Positions 18,541 to 27,069 of a stretch of DNA of 64,000 nt are shown here, piece after piece. The stretch is from Holophaga sp. Lineage in GTDB: Bacteria; Acidobacteriota; Holophagae; Holophagales; Holophagaceae. The stretch lies in NCBI GenBank assembly GCA_016715205.1, contig JADKBC010000048.1:202411-266410 (forward strand), given 5' to 3'. The position numbers and the translations under genes are program-made. The first letter of the stretch is position 1; every line of letters starts with the position of its first letter. The notes beneath the pieces were generated by a model that was not told where the DNA came from, made no database searches, and worked only from the letters and a program-made list of their open reading frames with translations.

Positions 18541-19893
18541 TTACTCGACCGTTCCAACGGAAAGTGCAGCTCCTCGTTTGAAGGCCTTTGCGAGCTCGCC
18601 CTGCGGGGAAGCGACTTCCAGTTCATCATAAAATTCGCAGCGATCCACCAGATCACCCAGGACTGCGGAAAGTGCAGCCAGCAATGGGCTCCAGGTCCAG
18701 AGGATGGCGGGCAACACAAAGCCTAGTCCTAACCGGGTAAGGGAAAGCCAGGGACGAAGTGGTTGGCCCTGGCGACGGAAATGCCATTTCCGATGCACAT
18801 AGAGGAAGGTTTTCAACGCGAGCGCACCCGCAAAAAGGAACGGCAGTCGGGCCAGGATGCTCAGAAGATAGCACCCGTTCAGGAGCGCTTGACCGCTGTG
18901 GAGACTGGGTTTGCCCGTCGTCAAGGCCACCCGGTAGATGCGGTCGACTGCCAGCAGCCCGAGGAAGCCGACCAGGGCAGCCAACCAGGCCAGACCATGT
19001 TTGTGGGGGAAGAAAACCAGGTAGAGCCCCCCGAGTCCAAGAAAGCTTGAGACAAGGGCGATTTCGCGACTGAGCCAACTCGAGCGAAGATGCAGCAGGG
19101 CACGCCAGGCCCGTTCTCGGCGCCCAAGATGCCACGCGGAAAGCCCCATGGCCAGCAGCCCCAATCCCAGAAAGGCCAACGGCGGAATCGCCGGCCCACC
19201 CATCCGGGCCGCAAGAAACCACCCCGCCAACACGGCCAGGATGGACGTGAAAATGACCAGCGACCATTCGCCCCGCAGGGTAATCTTGCGTTCCGGCACT
19301 GCCAGCACCTGGTCCAGAAAACTCGCCAACAAGGCAGGTTTGGGAACCACACACAGCTCTGGGCCGACGATCCTTCGCAGGGGCTGAAAGCGAATCGAAG
19401 GGTTCAGCGTGGAAGCGGGAAAGCCGGGGATATCGTGGTGCCGATTTTCCGGCGCGGATGGCTCAAAACCGAGGGCTTCCACAGGGCACCGGGCCACACA
19501 GGCAGGCTCTTGGCCCTGGCCGATGCGATCGAAACAGAAGGTGCATTTCTCGATGGTGCCAAGACCCGCATTGAACTTGGGCGCATCGTGGGGGCAGGCC
19601 CAGGTGCAATATCGGCAGCCCATGCACCGCTCGGCGTGAATGATGACGGCGCCTGTGGCGGCATCCTTGGTATAGGCATTGGCCGGGCAATGCTTCAGGC
19701 AAGCCGGATCCTCGCAGTGATGACAGGCCAACGAAAGATGAAACATCGGCAAGGCGGGATGACGGAAACCATTGAAGGTGTGCACCTGACGCCAATTGAG
19801 ATCCTGCTGGGCATGGTTTTCCATCCAGCAGCCCACCACGCAGGCCTGGCAGCCTGTGCAGCGATTGAGATCGAACGTGAATTGAAAGGCCAT
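18541..19893 (-). CDS. Fused DmsB-DmsC electron-transfer and membrane-anchor subunit
   Basis: A 450-residue fusion. Residues 1-190 are a DmsB-type ferredoxin subunit with four Cys clusters: CTGCQACVVGC, CHHCEDPACLKHCP, CMGCRYCTWACP and CTFCFDRIGQGQEPACVARCP, giving four [4Fe-4S] sites. Residues 210-430 are a DmsC-like anchor of about eight helices, normally a separate protein that oxidises menaquinol. The ATG at 19893 overlaps the stop of the catalytic subunit gene by one base (TGATG). Together they form a two-gene membrane-bound molybdoenzyme passing electrons between quinone and an unknown substrate. Confidence 0.9.
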   Translation of the reverse strand: MAFQFTFDLNRCTGCQACVVGCWMENHAQQDLNWRQVHTFNGFRHPALPMFHLSLACHHCEDPACLKHCPANAYTKDAATGAVIIHAERCMGCRYCTWACPHDAPKFNAGLGTIEKCTFCFDRIGQGQEPACVARCPVEALGFEPSAPENRHHDIPGFPASTLNPSIRFQPLRRIVGPELCVVPKPALLASFLDQVLAVPERKITLRGEWSLVIFTSILAVLAGWFLAARMGGPAIPPLAFLGLGLLAMGLSAWHLGRRERAWRALLHLRSSWLSREIALVSSFLGLGGLYLVFFPHKHGLAWLAALVGFLGLLAVDRIYRVALTTGKPSLHSGQALLNGCYLLSILARLPFLFAGALALKTFLYVHRKWHFRRQGQPLRPWLSLTRLGLGFVLPAILWTWSPLLAALSAVLGDLVDRCEFYDELEVASPQGELAKAFKRGAALSVGTVE

Positions 19894-21926
19894 CACCCAC
19901 GCTCCACATCAACGCGATTGTCGTGGAAAGCTGCGCCGTAGCCCATGTCTGTCTCCCGGCCCAGGGACAGCAGGTTCACGGAGCCACCGTGCTCAGTTCC
20001 ATACCCATTGAAGGCCACGACCACGTCAGGGCGAAGGCTCAAATCGATGCGCACCGGCAATCGCAACTCACCACGATCATTGAACACACGAGCCAGATCC
20101 CCGTTGTGCAAATGTCGAATCGCCGCATCCTCGGGTGACAGGAAAAGGGAAGGCCCGGGTTCAAATTGGCGAATCACGTCCAGGTTCAGGAATTGGCTGT
20201 GGATGCCGTTCTTGGTGTTAGGTGTAAGGAATTGGAGCGGGTATTTGCCCAACCCCGCACCTTCCACCGGTTCGCAGAATTCCGGCAGCGCTGCCACCTT
20301 CCAGCGGGCCACGGCCTCCTCGGACACAAGTTCGATACGCCCCGAGGGTGTAGGGAACTGCAGATCGGCAAAGGCCACCTCCGGTGTGCCTGGCGCCAGC
20401 ACCGGCCCTTCTCGCAATTGTTCAAGCGTGATCGCAAAGGGCTTCAGCTTTGCTTCCAACCACTGTTCCACTCTGACGTCATCGGGCTCGGGAAGGATGC
20501 TGCTCAACGTGTTTTCATCCATGCCCAGGCGCTTGCCTAGTTCCCAATAGATCTCCGTTTCGGGTTTCACTTCCCCAGGTGGTTCGATGAGTTTTTGGCG
20601 CAGCTGGAGATAGGCGTGCCAGTAGGCGCCGATGACATCAGATTGCTCGAAGAGGCTCTTGCTGGGCAGGATTACGTCCGCTTCCCGGGCAGTGTCCGTG
20701 AGCCGTTCGTCCACCACCACGCGGAAATCGAGTCTGCGAAAAGCCGCTCGCACCGTGTGGGTTTCGGGGTTCTGGCTCAGAGGATTGCCGCGCTCGACCC
20801 AGGCAAAAGCCAGCGGCGGATTCTGCTGGGCCAGCATGTCCGCACCGAGCCGCGCGGTGCTGATGGAAATCCGGGCCACGCCATCCGGCTGTTCGGGTGG
20901 ATAGAAATCAATCGGGTCTTTGATGTGCCCGAAAATCTGTGTCGAAAGGTTCGCGTAGACCCATCCTGCGCCAGGTTTGCCGATATTGCCGGTGATCGCC
21001 AGCAGGGCCAGCATGGCGCGCATGCTCTGGCCCGCGTTGGTGTACCGCTGCATCCCAAAACCTGCACAGATGGTCAAGGGTTTGGTACTGCCCATGAGCT
21101 GGGCCAGACATCGAAGCTGGGCCTCGGGCACGCCCGTGGTCGCGGCCGTGCGCTCGGGCGTCCAATCCTTCACATATTCCGCAAAGGCTTCAAACCCCAG
21201 CACGTGCGCCAGTATGAAATCGGTATCGACTTGACCCGCCGCAATGATGAGATGCGCCAACCCCAGCGCCAGCGCGCCATCTGTGCCGGGCTTTGGCTGC
21301 ACCAAGAGCTGCGCCCGCTCGGAAGTTTGGGTGCGACGTGGGTCGATGGCCACGCAGGTGGCCCCCGCGGCCAGGGCCTGATCCACGAATCGCATCTGAT
21401 GCAGATTCGTCTCGGCGGCGTTCTTGCCCCACAGGACGATGAGACGCGCGTTGGCGAGGTCCCAGGGCGCGTTATGGACATTGTCGCCCAGGGTAAGGCG
21501 CGTGGCTTCCAAGCCTGCGGGCCAACAGAGATCGCCATAGGTGCTGGTGTAGCCACCAAAGGCCCGCCAGAAGCCAGCACCACAGCCGTTCAGCACTCCC
21601 TTGGTGCCGCTGGCGGAGTAGTAGAGGATGCTTTGTGGGCCATGTTTGGCCTTGGCTTCCTGGAGTTTTTCGGCAATCAAGGTGAGCGCAGCATTCCAGG
21701 AAATGCGCTCGAATACGCCCTCGCGCACACGGCGCAGTGGATGCAGGATGCGATCCGGATGATAAACGCGCTCCAGGTAGCTCAACCCCTTGAGGCAGGC
21801 GCCTTCAGGCGTGGCAAGGTTGCCGGCATGGGGATCGATGGCCGTCACGCGCCCACCTTCCACCGTCACCCGCATGGAACAGGTGCTGTAGCAATTGCGG
21901 GGGCACGCGGTGGTATGAACCGTCAT
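19893..21926 (-). CDS. DMSO-reductase family molybdopterin oxidoreductase, catalytic subunit
   Basis: A 677-residue enzyme with an N-terminal [4Fe-4S] motif (CPRNCYSTC, then Cys in EGACLKG), molybdopterin-guanine-dinucleotide binding regions (WGKNAAETN, IDPRRTQTSERA) and the C-terminal Molydop-binding domain (PLQFLTPNTKNG, NDRGE). A likely Mo ligand is the Cys in YGDLCWPAG near residue 145. There is no twin-arginine signal before the FeS motif, so the subunit probably stays in the cytoplasm. Together with the DmsBC fusion it is a Dms/Psr/Phs-type reductase or oxidase. The substrate (DMSO, thiosulfate, polysulfide or other) is not decidable. Confidence 0.88.
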   Translation of the reverse strand: MTVHTTACPRNCYSTCSMRVTVEGGRVTAIDPHAGNLATPEGACLKGLSYLERVYHPDRILHPLRRVREGVFERISWNAALTLIAEKLQEAKAKHGPQSILYYSASGTKGVLNGCGAGFWRAFGGYTSTYGDLCWPAGLEATRLTLGDNVHNAPWDLANARLIVLWGKNAAETNLHQMRFVDQALAAGATCVAIDPRRTQTSERAQLLVQPKPGTDGALALGLAHLIIAAGQVDTDFILAHVLGFEAFAEYVKDWTPERTAATTGVPEAQLRCLAQLMGSTKPLTICAGFGMQRYTNAGQSMRAMLALLAITGNIGKPGAGWVYANLSTQIFGHIKDPIDFYPPEQPDGVARISISTARLGADMLAQQNPPLAFAWVERGNPLSQNPETHTVRAAFRRLDFRVVVDERLTDTAREADVILPSKSLFEQSDVIGAYWHAYLQLRQKLIEPPGEVKPETEIYWELGKRLGMDENTLSSILPEPDDVRVEQWLEAKLKPFAITLEQLREGPVLAPGTPEVAFADLQFPTPSGRIELVSEEAVARWKVAALPEFCEPVEGAGLGKYPLQFLTPNTKNGIHSQFLNLDVIRQFEPGPSLFLSPEDAAIRHLHNGDLARVFNDRGELRLPVRIDLSLRPDVVVAFNGYGTEHGGSVNLLSLGRETDMGYGAAFHDNRVDVERG

Positions 21927-21979
21927 GGCAGCACCTTAACCTGATTCTCAGTGCGAAACATTTCCATACCAAAAAGCTA

Positions 21980-22022
21980 ACCGCGAAGCCGCCAAAAGTA
22001 TTTCCTTTGGCACCTTCGCGGT
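21980..22022. repeat. Interspersed hairpin repeat, copy 2
   Basis: Arms ACCGCGAAG / CTTCGCGGT with inner arms GCCAAAAG / CTTTGGC form a long hairpin between the molybdoenzyme operon and the PLP-enzyme gene. The layout matches the CCACAAAG-type repeats elsewhere in the window. Confidence 0.6.
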
Positions 22023-22045
22023 GAGATTTACCGATTGTGATCGAC

Positions 22046-23293
22046 TTAAGCCTTCGCGAGGGCCTGGGCCAGATCAGCCATGAGATCCTCGGGATCCTCG
22101 AGGCCCACGGACACGCGGATCATGTTTTCCGTGATGCCCGCCTGCAGCTTTTCAGCAGCGGTCATGTCCGAATGGGTCATGGTGCCAGGATGTTCAATCA
22201 AGGTCTCGATGCCCCCCAGACTCACGGCCAGTTTCATGTGCTGCACCGCATCCAGCACCCGGAAGGCTTCGGCTTCGCCGCCCTTCACCAGGAAGGAGAT
22301 GATGCTGCCGGTGCCCGTGAACTGACGCTTCCAGATTTCCACCTGTCGCTCGCCCATTTCCGGCAAGCCGGGGTAGGCCACACGCTCGATCTTGGGGTGT
22401 TTGCGCAGGAATTCCACGATCTTGAGCGCGTTCTCCTGCTGCTTTTCCATGCGGATCTGCAGGGTGCCCAGGGAACGGTGAATCAGCCAAGCCGTATCGG
22501 GGTCGGAATTGGAACCCAGAATGGTGCGCATGACCTTGACCTGGCCCATGAGTTCCTTGCGGCCCATGACAATGCCCGCCACCAGATCCGAATGCCCACC
22601 GAAAAACTTGGTGGCGGAGTACAGCACCAGATCAGCGCCCTGCTGAATCGGCGTTGAAAAGATGGGCCCCATGAAGGTGTTGTCCATCATCACCAGGATC
22701 TTGCGGGTTTCATCCGAGTATTTGTCTGCGATCTCGCGGGCCGCTATCAGATCCGAGACCAACATGGTGGGATTGGCTGGGGATTCCATGTAGATCACCT
22801 TCACCGAGGGATCATCCCGGACCATGGCTTCCATTTCCTCTTTGCTGGCGCCCGCGGGGAAATGCTTGGTGCGAATGCTGAACGCAGGCAGGAGGTGACG
22901 GAAGAGGTACTGGGTCCCGCCATAGACCGGATCCGAAAACACCAACGTGTCGCCAGGTTTCAGAAAAGCCAGGCAGGCGCTGGAAATGGCGCCCATGCCG
23001 GAGGAAAAGACAGCCGCAGCCTCCGCGCCATCCCAGCCGGTGATCTTGTCTTCCAGTATTTCGCTATTGGGATTGTTCACCCGGGTGTAGATCAGCGCCG
23101 GGCTCTCGCCCTGCTTCAACGTGTCCAGACCATAGGCGATCTCGAAGGCGCGCTTGCCCTCGGCGGCGGTTTTGAAAATGAAGGTGGAGGTGCGGAAGAC
23201 CGGCGGCGTCGCTGCGCCCTCGGAGCGCTGAGGGTCGTAACCCTTCGAGAAAATCGCAGTCTGGGGTTTGACCTTGGGATGCTGGCTGGACAT
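22046..23293 (-). CDS. Cys/Met-metabolism PLP enzyme (methionine gamma-lyase or cystathionine gamma-lyase type)
   Basis: A 415-residue fold-type I PLP enzyme of the trans-sulfuration family. The Schiff-base lysine is in SATKFFGGHSD, the cofactor-stacking segment is SSGMGAISSA, and YTRVNNPN supplies the substrate and phosphate contacts from the neighbouring subunit. SLGGIETLIEHPGTMTH near the C-terminus is family-typical. It could be methionine gamma-lyase, cystathionine gamma-synthase or gamma-lyase; sequence alone does not separate them. AGGAG precedes the ATG at 23293. A divergent Lrp/AsnC regulator starts 99 bases away, which supports amino-acid-responsive control. Confidence 0.9.
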   Translation of the reverse strand: MSSQHPKVKPQTAIFSKGYDPQRSEGAATPPVFRTSTFIFKTAAEGKRAFEIAYGLDTLKQGESPALIYTRVNNPNSEILEDKITGWDGAEAAAVFSSGMGAISSACLAFLKPGDTLVFSDPVYGGTQYLFRHLLPAFSIRTKHFPAGASKEEMEAMVRDDPSVKVIYMESPANPTMLVSDLIAAREIADKYSDETRKILVMMDNTFMGPIFSTPIQQGADLVLYSATKFFGGHSDLVAGIVMGRKELMGQVKVMRTILGSNSDPDTAWLIHRSLGTLQIRMEKQQENALKIVEFLRKHPKIERVAYPGLPEMGERQVEIWKRQFTGTGSIISFLVKGGEAEAFRVLDAVQHMKLAVSLGGIETLIEHPGTMTHSDMTAAEKLQAGITENMIRVSVGLEDPEDLMADLAQALAKA

Positions 23294-23392
23294 GGGCTCT
23301 CCTGAAATGAGGTCAATCATGGACCGAAGCTGAGCTTCAGGCTACGATCGGTCATCCTTCGTCTCCATCGAATGGTTTTCGGATTTCACGCC

Positions 23393-23893
23393 ATGAATGT
23401 GCCCATTGACCGAATAGATTTCGAAATTATCGATCTTCTACAGAAGGATGCTCGGCTATCCAACAAGGAACTGGCCGCGGCCGTGGGTCTGGCGGCGTCC
23501 TCCTGTCTTGCCCGCGTGCAACGGTTGCGCGCGGAGGGCGTCCTGCTTGGCTACCACGCGGAGGTGGCGCTAGAGGCCCTGGGCATCGGGCTCCAGGCCA
23601 TGGTGGCGGTGCGCCTGCGCCAGCACAGCCGCACCCAGCTCAAGGCCTTTTGGAAACACCTCCGAAGCATGAAGGAAGTGCGGGCTGCCTACCACGTCAC
23701 CGGAGCCTACGATTTCCTGGTCCATGTGGTTGCCCGGGACATGGAACATTTGCGGGACTTGGCGCTGGATGCCTTCACCTCCCGCGCCGAAGTGGCCCAT
23801 CTGGAAACATCCCTCATCTTTGAGCACCACGACAACCCCGTGGCGCCGCGTTTGTCCGCCCCAGAGCCGATTCCAGCCAAGAAGGGCCGTTAG
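23393..23893 (+). CDS. Lrp/AsnC-family transcriptional regulator
   Basis: A 166-residue regulator with an N-terminal helix-turn-helix (IDRIDFEIIDLLQKDARLSNKELAAAVGLAASSCLARVQRL) and a C-terminal RAM ligand-binding domain containing VTGAYDFLVHV. Lrp-type proteins bind amino acids and control their metabolism. It is divergent from the Cys/Met PLP enzyme gene, its most probable target. The start is uncertain: neither the ATG at 23393 nor one 21 bases earlier has a good ribosome site; homology favours 23393. The stop codon overlaps the stop of convergent ftsX. Confidence 0.9.
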   Translation: MNVPIDRIDFEIIDLLQKDARLSNKELAAAVGLAASSCLARVQRLRAEGVLLGYHAEVALEALGIGLQAMVAVRLRQHSRTQLKAFWKHLRSMKEVRAAYHVTGAYDFLVHVVARDMEHLRDLALDAFTSRAEVAHLETSLIFEHHDNPVAPRLSAPEPIPAKKGR

Positions 23894-24822
23894 GCCTCCG
23901 CCTGCGCCATCAAGGCTTCGCGCTTCCGCTGGGCCCGCTGGGTGCTCCAGAAACCCCAAAGCGCACCCAGGGCACCGGTCAGGGTGCCCAGCAACCCGAG
24001 TAGGAACAGGCTTCGGAACGAAAAGAAACCCGTCTTCGCCAGCTGCACCAACAGCGGGGATAGGCCGCCCACGCCCCGACTCAGGGGCAGCCAGAGCCCC
24101 AGGAGCGCCAGCACCGCCAGGAGACTGGCCACAAAACCCAGCACCGCGCCTTCCACCAGCAGCGGGGTGCGGATGAAACTTTCCGTGGCGCCCACTAGGC
24201 GCATGGTGCCGATCTCTTCTTCCCGGGCCAGGATGCTCATGCGAATCACATTGCCCGTGGAAAAACCCGCAGCCACCAGGAGCAGAACACCCAAGGTGCC
24301 CAGGGCCTGGCGCAGCAGCGAAGCAGATTTCTGGAGGGATTCCAATCGCTGCTGATCCACCACCACATCGCCCACCGCAGGCAGCTGCTTGAGGCTTTCC
24401 CCCACTTCGATGGCTTTGCGGGAAGTCAGCAGATCCGGCCGAAGGCTCAATTCCAGACTTTCTGGAATGGGTTCCTTGCCCAGGCTCTCCAGCATCAGGC
24501 CCGCATCCCGGGTGGTTTCCATGAAGCGACGGGTGCCTTCCGCTGCGGTGATGCGTTTCACGTTGTTGAAGCGAGGATCCCGCTTCAACACGGCCTCCGT
24601 CTCATCCAGGCTCGCACCTTCCGCAGCAAAGACCGTTACCCGCGCCAGAGATTCCATGCGGGATACCCAGCGGTGCAGGCTTTCCACCGCCAGCAGGCCA
24701 CCGCCCGCCAACAGTAGGCCTGAGGCCAAGGTGATCACCGCTAGAATGTGCTGCCCCCGGTGACGCAGAATATCCTTGCCCACATCCTGGAACAGGACTC
24801 CCAGAAGGCGCAGCCAGGCCAT
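23890..24822 (-). CDS. ftsX: FtsX-like cell-division ABC permease
   Basis: A 310-residue protein with an N-terminal cytoplasmic segment, a helix at about 28-48, an extracellular loop of about 130 residues and three further helices (LLRQALGTLGVLLLVAAGF, VEGAVLGFVASLLAVLALLGLW, LFLLGLLGTLTGALGALWGF). EEEIGTMRLVGATESFIRTP before helix 3 is the FtsX signature. FtsX pairs with the ATPase FtsE to activate cell-wall hydrolases at the septum, but no ftsE is adjacent. Its ATG directly abuts the stop of the upstream lipoprotein gene (TGAATG), so translation is coupled. Confidence 0.88.
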   Translation of the reverse strand: MAWLRLLGVLFQDVGKDILRHRGQHILAVITLASGLLLAGGGLLAVESLHRWVSRMESLARVTVFAAEGASLDETEAVLKRDPRFNNVKRITAAEGTRRFMETTRDAGLMLESLGKEPIPESLELSLRPDLLTSRKAIEVGESLKQLPAVGDVVVDQQRLESLQKSASLLRQALGTLGVLLLVAAGFSTGNVIRMSILAREEEIGTMRLVGATESFIRTPLLVEGAVLGFVASLLAVLALLGLWLPLSRGVGGLSPLLVQLAKTGFFSFRSLFLLGLLGTLTGALGALWGFWSTQRAQRKREALMAQAEA

Positions 24823-25908
24823 TCAGTTGCTCCCGTCCAGTGCCAAACCAAGGATCTGGCCCCCCGCGTATTCAAAGGCTTTGGGGGAATCGCCCACGCT
24901 GGGATTGCGCCACAGCAAGATGGTAGTGGAACCGGCCGTGCCCACCATGTTCCCCCCTGCCAACCAATCTTTGCTGCCGGCATGGGTGATGAAGCGCAGA
25001 TTCGGCTGACCGGCGGCGGTGCCAAGGGCGGCATCGTTCGCCTGGTTGAACCCACTGGTGAAGCGCCCCAGTTTGTAGACCAGGATCGGCGGATCCCCCA
25101 CTGCCCCTGCACTGGTTCGGCGCAATACATAGAGCAGGCTGTTGGATGAATCCAGGCCCAGGGAACCCGTGGTCCCCAGTACGGCGGAATCGCTGTTGAC
25201 GACCACCTGGGTGAAGGAACTCGAACCCTTGCGAATGCGCCCACCGGAATAGGACGTTCCGTTGTTGATCACGTTATCGCCGCCACCAAAGTAGGCGTAC
25301 ACACTCCCCTGGGAGGCGGCAACTCCGGTGGCCTTGATGTCAGTGCCGGAAGTGGCCCGAACCTGGATCAAGGGCACGGTTGTCCCATCCGAAATACTTC
25401 CAGGATTGGACACGGCCCAAATATGGGCATCCGTATCCGTGGTTTCGGTCACGTACAGCGTCCCATTACTGGGATCCACGGCCGCCTGACCAAAAACGCC
25501 GCCGCTGAGGCGTTCGCTGCTGCTGCCCAGAGTGAACAGCACAATGTCGTTGGTGCTGGTGAGGGCGCCACTTTGGGTTCGAATGCGATCAATGCGGGCC
25601 ACCTTGCCGGAGGCCGTCACCAGGAACAGTCGGTTGTTGCTGGGATCCATGGCCATGCCGCCCCAGCCCAGGGCCTTCACCTGATCCAGGGAGTTTCCAG
25701 AAATGGTGCGGTCTGGTGCCGGAAGGGTGGTGCCGTCGTAGACCACGCTGGCATCGTTCCAGGCCAGAACATCCCCCATGGCGCCATCAAAGACGTACAG
25801 CGTGGTGCCACTGACCGAGGTGCCCCCAATGGGTTCAATGCAGGCCAGCTGCAACAGCAGCACGGCAGTGGTGGCCCCGAGGTAACCGAGGCAGGTACGC
25901 AGATTCAT
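24823..25908 (-). CDS. Lipoprotein with propeller-like repeats
   Basis: A 361-residue predicted lipoprotein: signal peptide MNLRTCLGYLGATTAVLLLQLAC with Cys23 as acylation site. The start at 25908 is set by GGGAG; an upstream ATG adds 15 residues without a signal. The rest contains repeating segments with DPSNNRLFLV, DPSNGTLYVTE and DSSNSLLYVLRR, typical of NHL/SMP-30-like beta-propellers. It is coupled to ftsX downstream and sits 13 bases after the DUF4388 gene, so it may belong to an envelope or division operon. No enzymatic motif is evident. Confidence 0.7.
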   Translation of the reverse strand: MNLRTCLGYLGATTAVLLLQLACIEPIGGTSVSGTTLYVFDGAMGDVLAWNDASVVYDGTTLPAPDRTISGNSLDQVKALGWGGMAMDPSNNRLFLVTASGKVARIDRIRTQSGALTSTNDIVLFTLGSSSERLSGGVFGQAAVDPSNGTLYVTETTDTDAHIWAVSNPGSISDGTTVPLIQVRATSGTDIKATGVAASQGSVYAYFGGGDNVINNGTSYSGGRIRKGSSSFTQVVVNSDSAVLGTTGSLGLDSSNSLLYVLRRTSAGAVGDPPILVYKLGRFTSGFNQANDAALGTAAGQPNLRFITHAGSKDWLAGGNMVGTAGSTTILLWRNPSVGDSPKAFEYAGGQILGLALDGSN

Positions 25909-25921
25909 GGCAACTCCCTTT

Positions 25922-26956
25922 CTACTTACTAAAGAGTGCCTTGAGCTGGGCATTCAGGTTCTTCACCATATCCGCATCGCAACCCGCGTCCACGGCACTG
26001 CGAGAAATGGACAGGGCCAGATTCTTAACCGCTTCGGGGCCCTCACCGGCGTTTACCCGTAGGGCGGAATCCGCCAGCAAGGCGTTGACCATGTCATGGT
26101 GCTGGGGCGGCAACGCGCCCCGGGCGGTGGTGGCGATCCGCTGACCAAAGGCATTCAGCTTGGTGATCTTGACGGGGTCCGTGACGGTGCCGCCCATGGG
26201 AGGCTTAGGCGCCTCCGCCATGGGAACAGGAATGGTCGCAGGCACCGGTTCGGGTTCGGGTTCGGGCTCAGGATCGAGCCGCTCGGTGACCACCGGGAAG
26301 CCCTGGGGTGGATAATTGACGGGGGCCGCCACCACCTGGGGAACCGGCGCCGCAACGGGTGTTTCTACGGCAGGGGCCAAGTCCGCCGGGAGTTCGGGTT
26401 TCTTGCCTGAACGCATGCCCTTGAGCACGATCTGACCTGTCATCACCAAGTCGTAGAGATCCTTGGCAATGGTCAGAACCGGCTTCTGCATCACGATGGC
26501 CAGCTCCGCCACCGTGTACCAACCGGTGATCAGGCTCAGAATGCGGGCCTGTCGGGGGTTCACGCCATGGGGCGTTTCGCCCGGCAGCAGGGTGGAAAAG
26601 GGATAGAGATCCAGGGAACTGATTTTCTGGCTGATGACGCGCCATTCGTCCATGCGCCGATGCATTTCCATGAGCACCGCAGCGTTGGACTTGGTGATGG
26701 AAGGCGTAATCTCGAAGGTGCCTTCCTCGAAGTGATAGCTGCCGTCCAGCCACAAAGCGACTTCATAGATGGCGTCAAGGCTCTCGGTGTCATTCGTGAC
26801 CGCGTGCACGAGCTTGCCGTCCTTCAAATAGATCTTGGCCCGCTTGTGATCGTCCACCACATGGAAACAACCGCTCTTTCCACTCTGACTTACCAACTGG
26901 ATGATGTCGGGTAGCGGCGCTTCGCGCATGGAACCTTGGATGAGACCCTGCGACAT
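25922..26956 (-). CDS. DUF4388 (PatA N-terminal-like) regulatory protein
   Basis: A 344-residue protein. Residues 1-100 match the DUF4388 domain (LPDIIQLVSQSGKSGCFHV, KIYLKDGKLVHA, DAIYEVALWLDGSYHFEEG), common in delta-proteobacterial and acidobacterial signalling proteins. A helical region follows to residue 185, then a proline-rich linker with alternating PEPEPEPEP (about 230-240) encoded by a 6-base tandem repeat, and a helical C-terminus rich in charged residues. AAGGGGA precedes the ATG. It heads a probable operon with the lipoprotein and ftsX. DUF4388 proteins often act in gliding or GTPase-linked signalling, so a regulatory role is inferred. Confidence 0.75.
   Translation of the reverse strand: MSQGLIQGSMREAPLPDIIQLVSQSGKSGCFHVVDDHKRAKIYLKDGKLVHAVTNDTESLDAIYEVALWLDGSYHFEEGTFEITPSITKSNAAVLMEMHRRMDEWRVISQKISSLDLYPFSTLLPGETPHGVNPRQARILSLITGWYTVAELAIVMQKPVLTIAKDLYDLVMTGQIVLKGMRSGKKPELPADLAPAVETPVAAPVPQVVAAPVNYPPQGFPVVTERLDPEPEPEPEPVPATIPVPMAEAPKPPMGGTVTDPVKITKLNAFGQRIATTARGALPPQHHDMVNALLADSALRVNAGEGPEAVKNLALSISRSAVDAGCDADMVKNLNAQLKALFSK
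26244..26276. repeat. Hexanucleotide tandem repeat inside the DUF4388 gene
   Basis: GGTTCG is repeated about four times, giving the PEPEPEPEP linker on the minus strand. Such repeats can change copy number by slippage in multiples of two residues without breaking the frame. Confidence 0.7.
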
Positions 26957-27069
26957 TCGAGATCCCCTTTTTCAGAAAGCGATTTGGGCTGGACAAAAAA
27001 GATTAGCACGAAGGAAAGACCAAAAATGGAGGCCTTCCCCTGGAATTGGGCCTAAGCGATGCTGGAGGC

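Noticed and set aside
20595..21944. Long open frame opposite the molybdoenzyme gene
   Set aside because: It is a shadow frame of a well-recognised gene; composition of its translation is not protein-like and no family motif is present.
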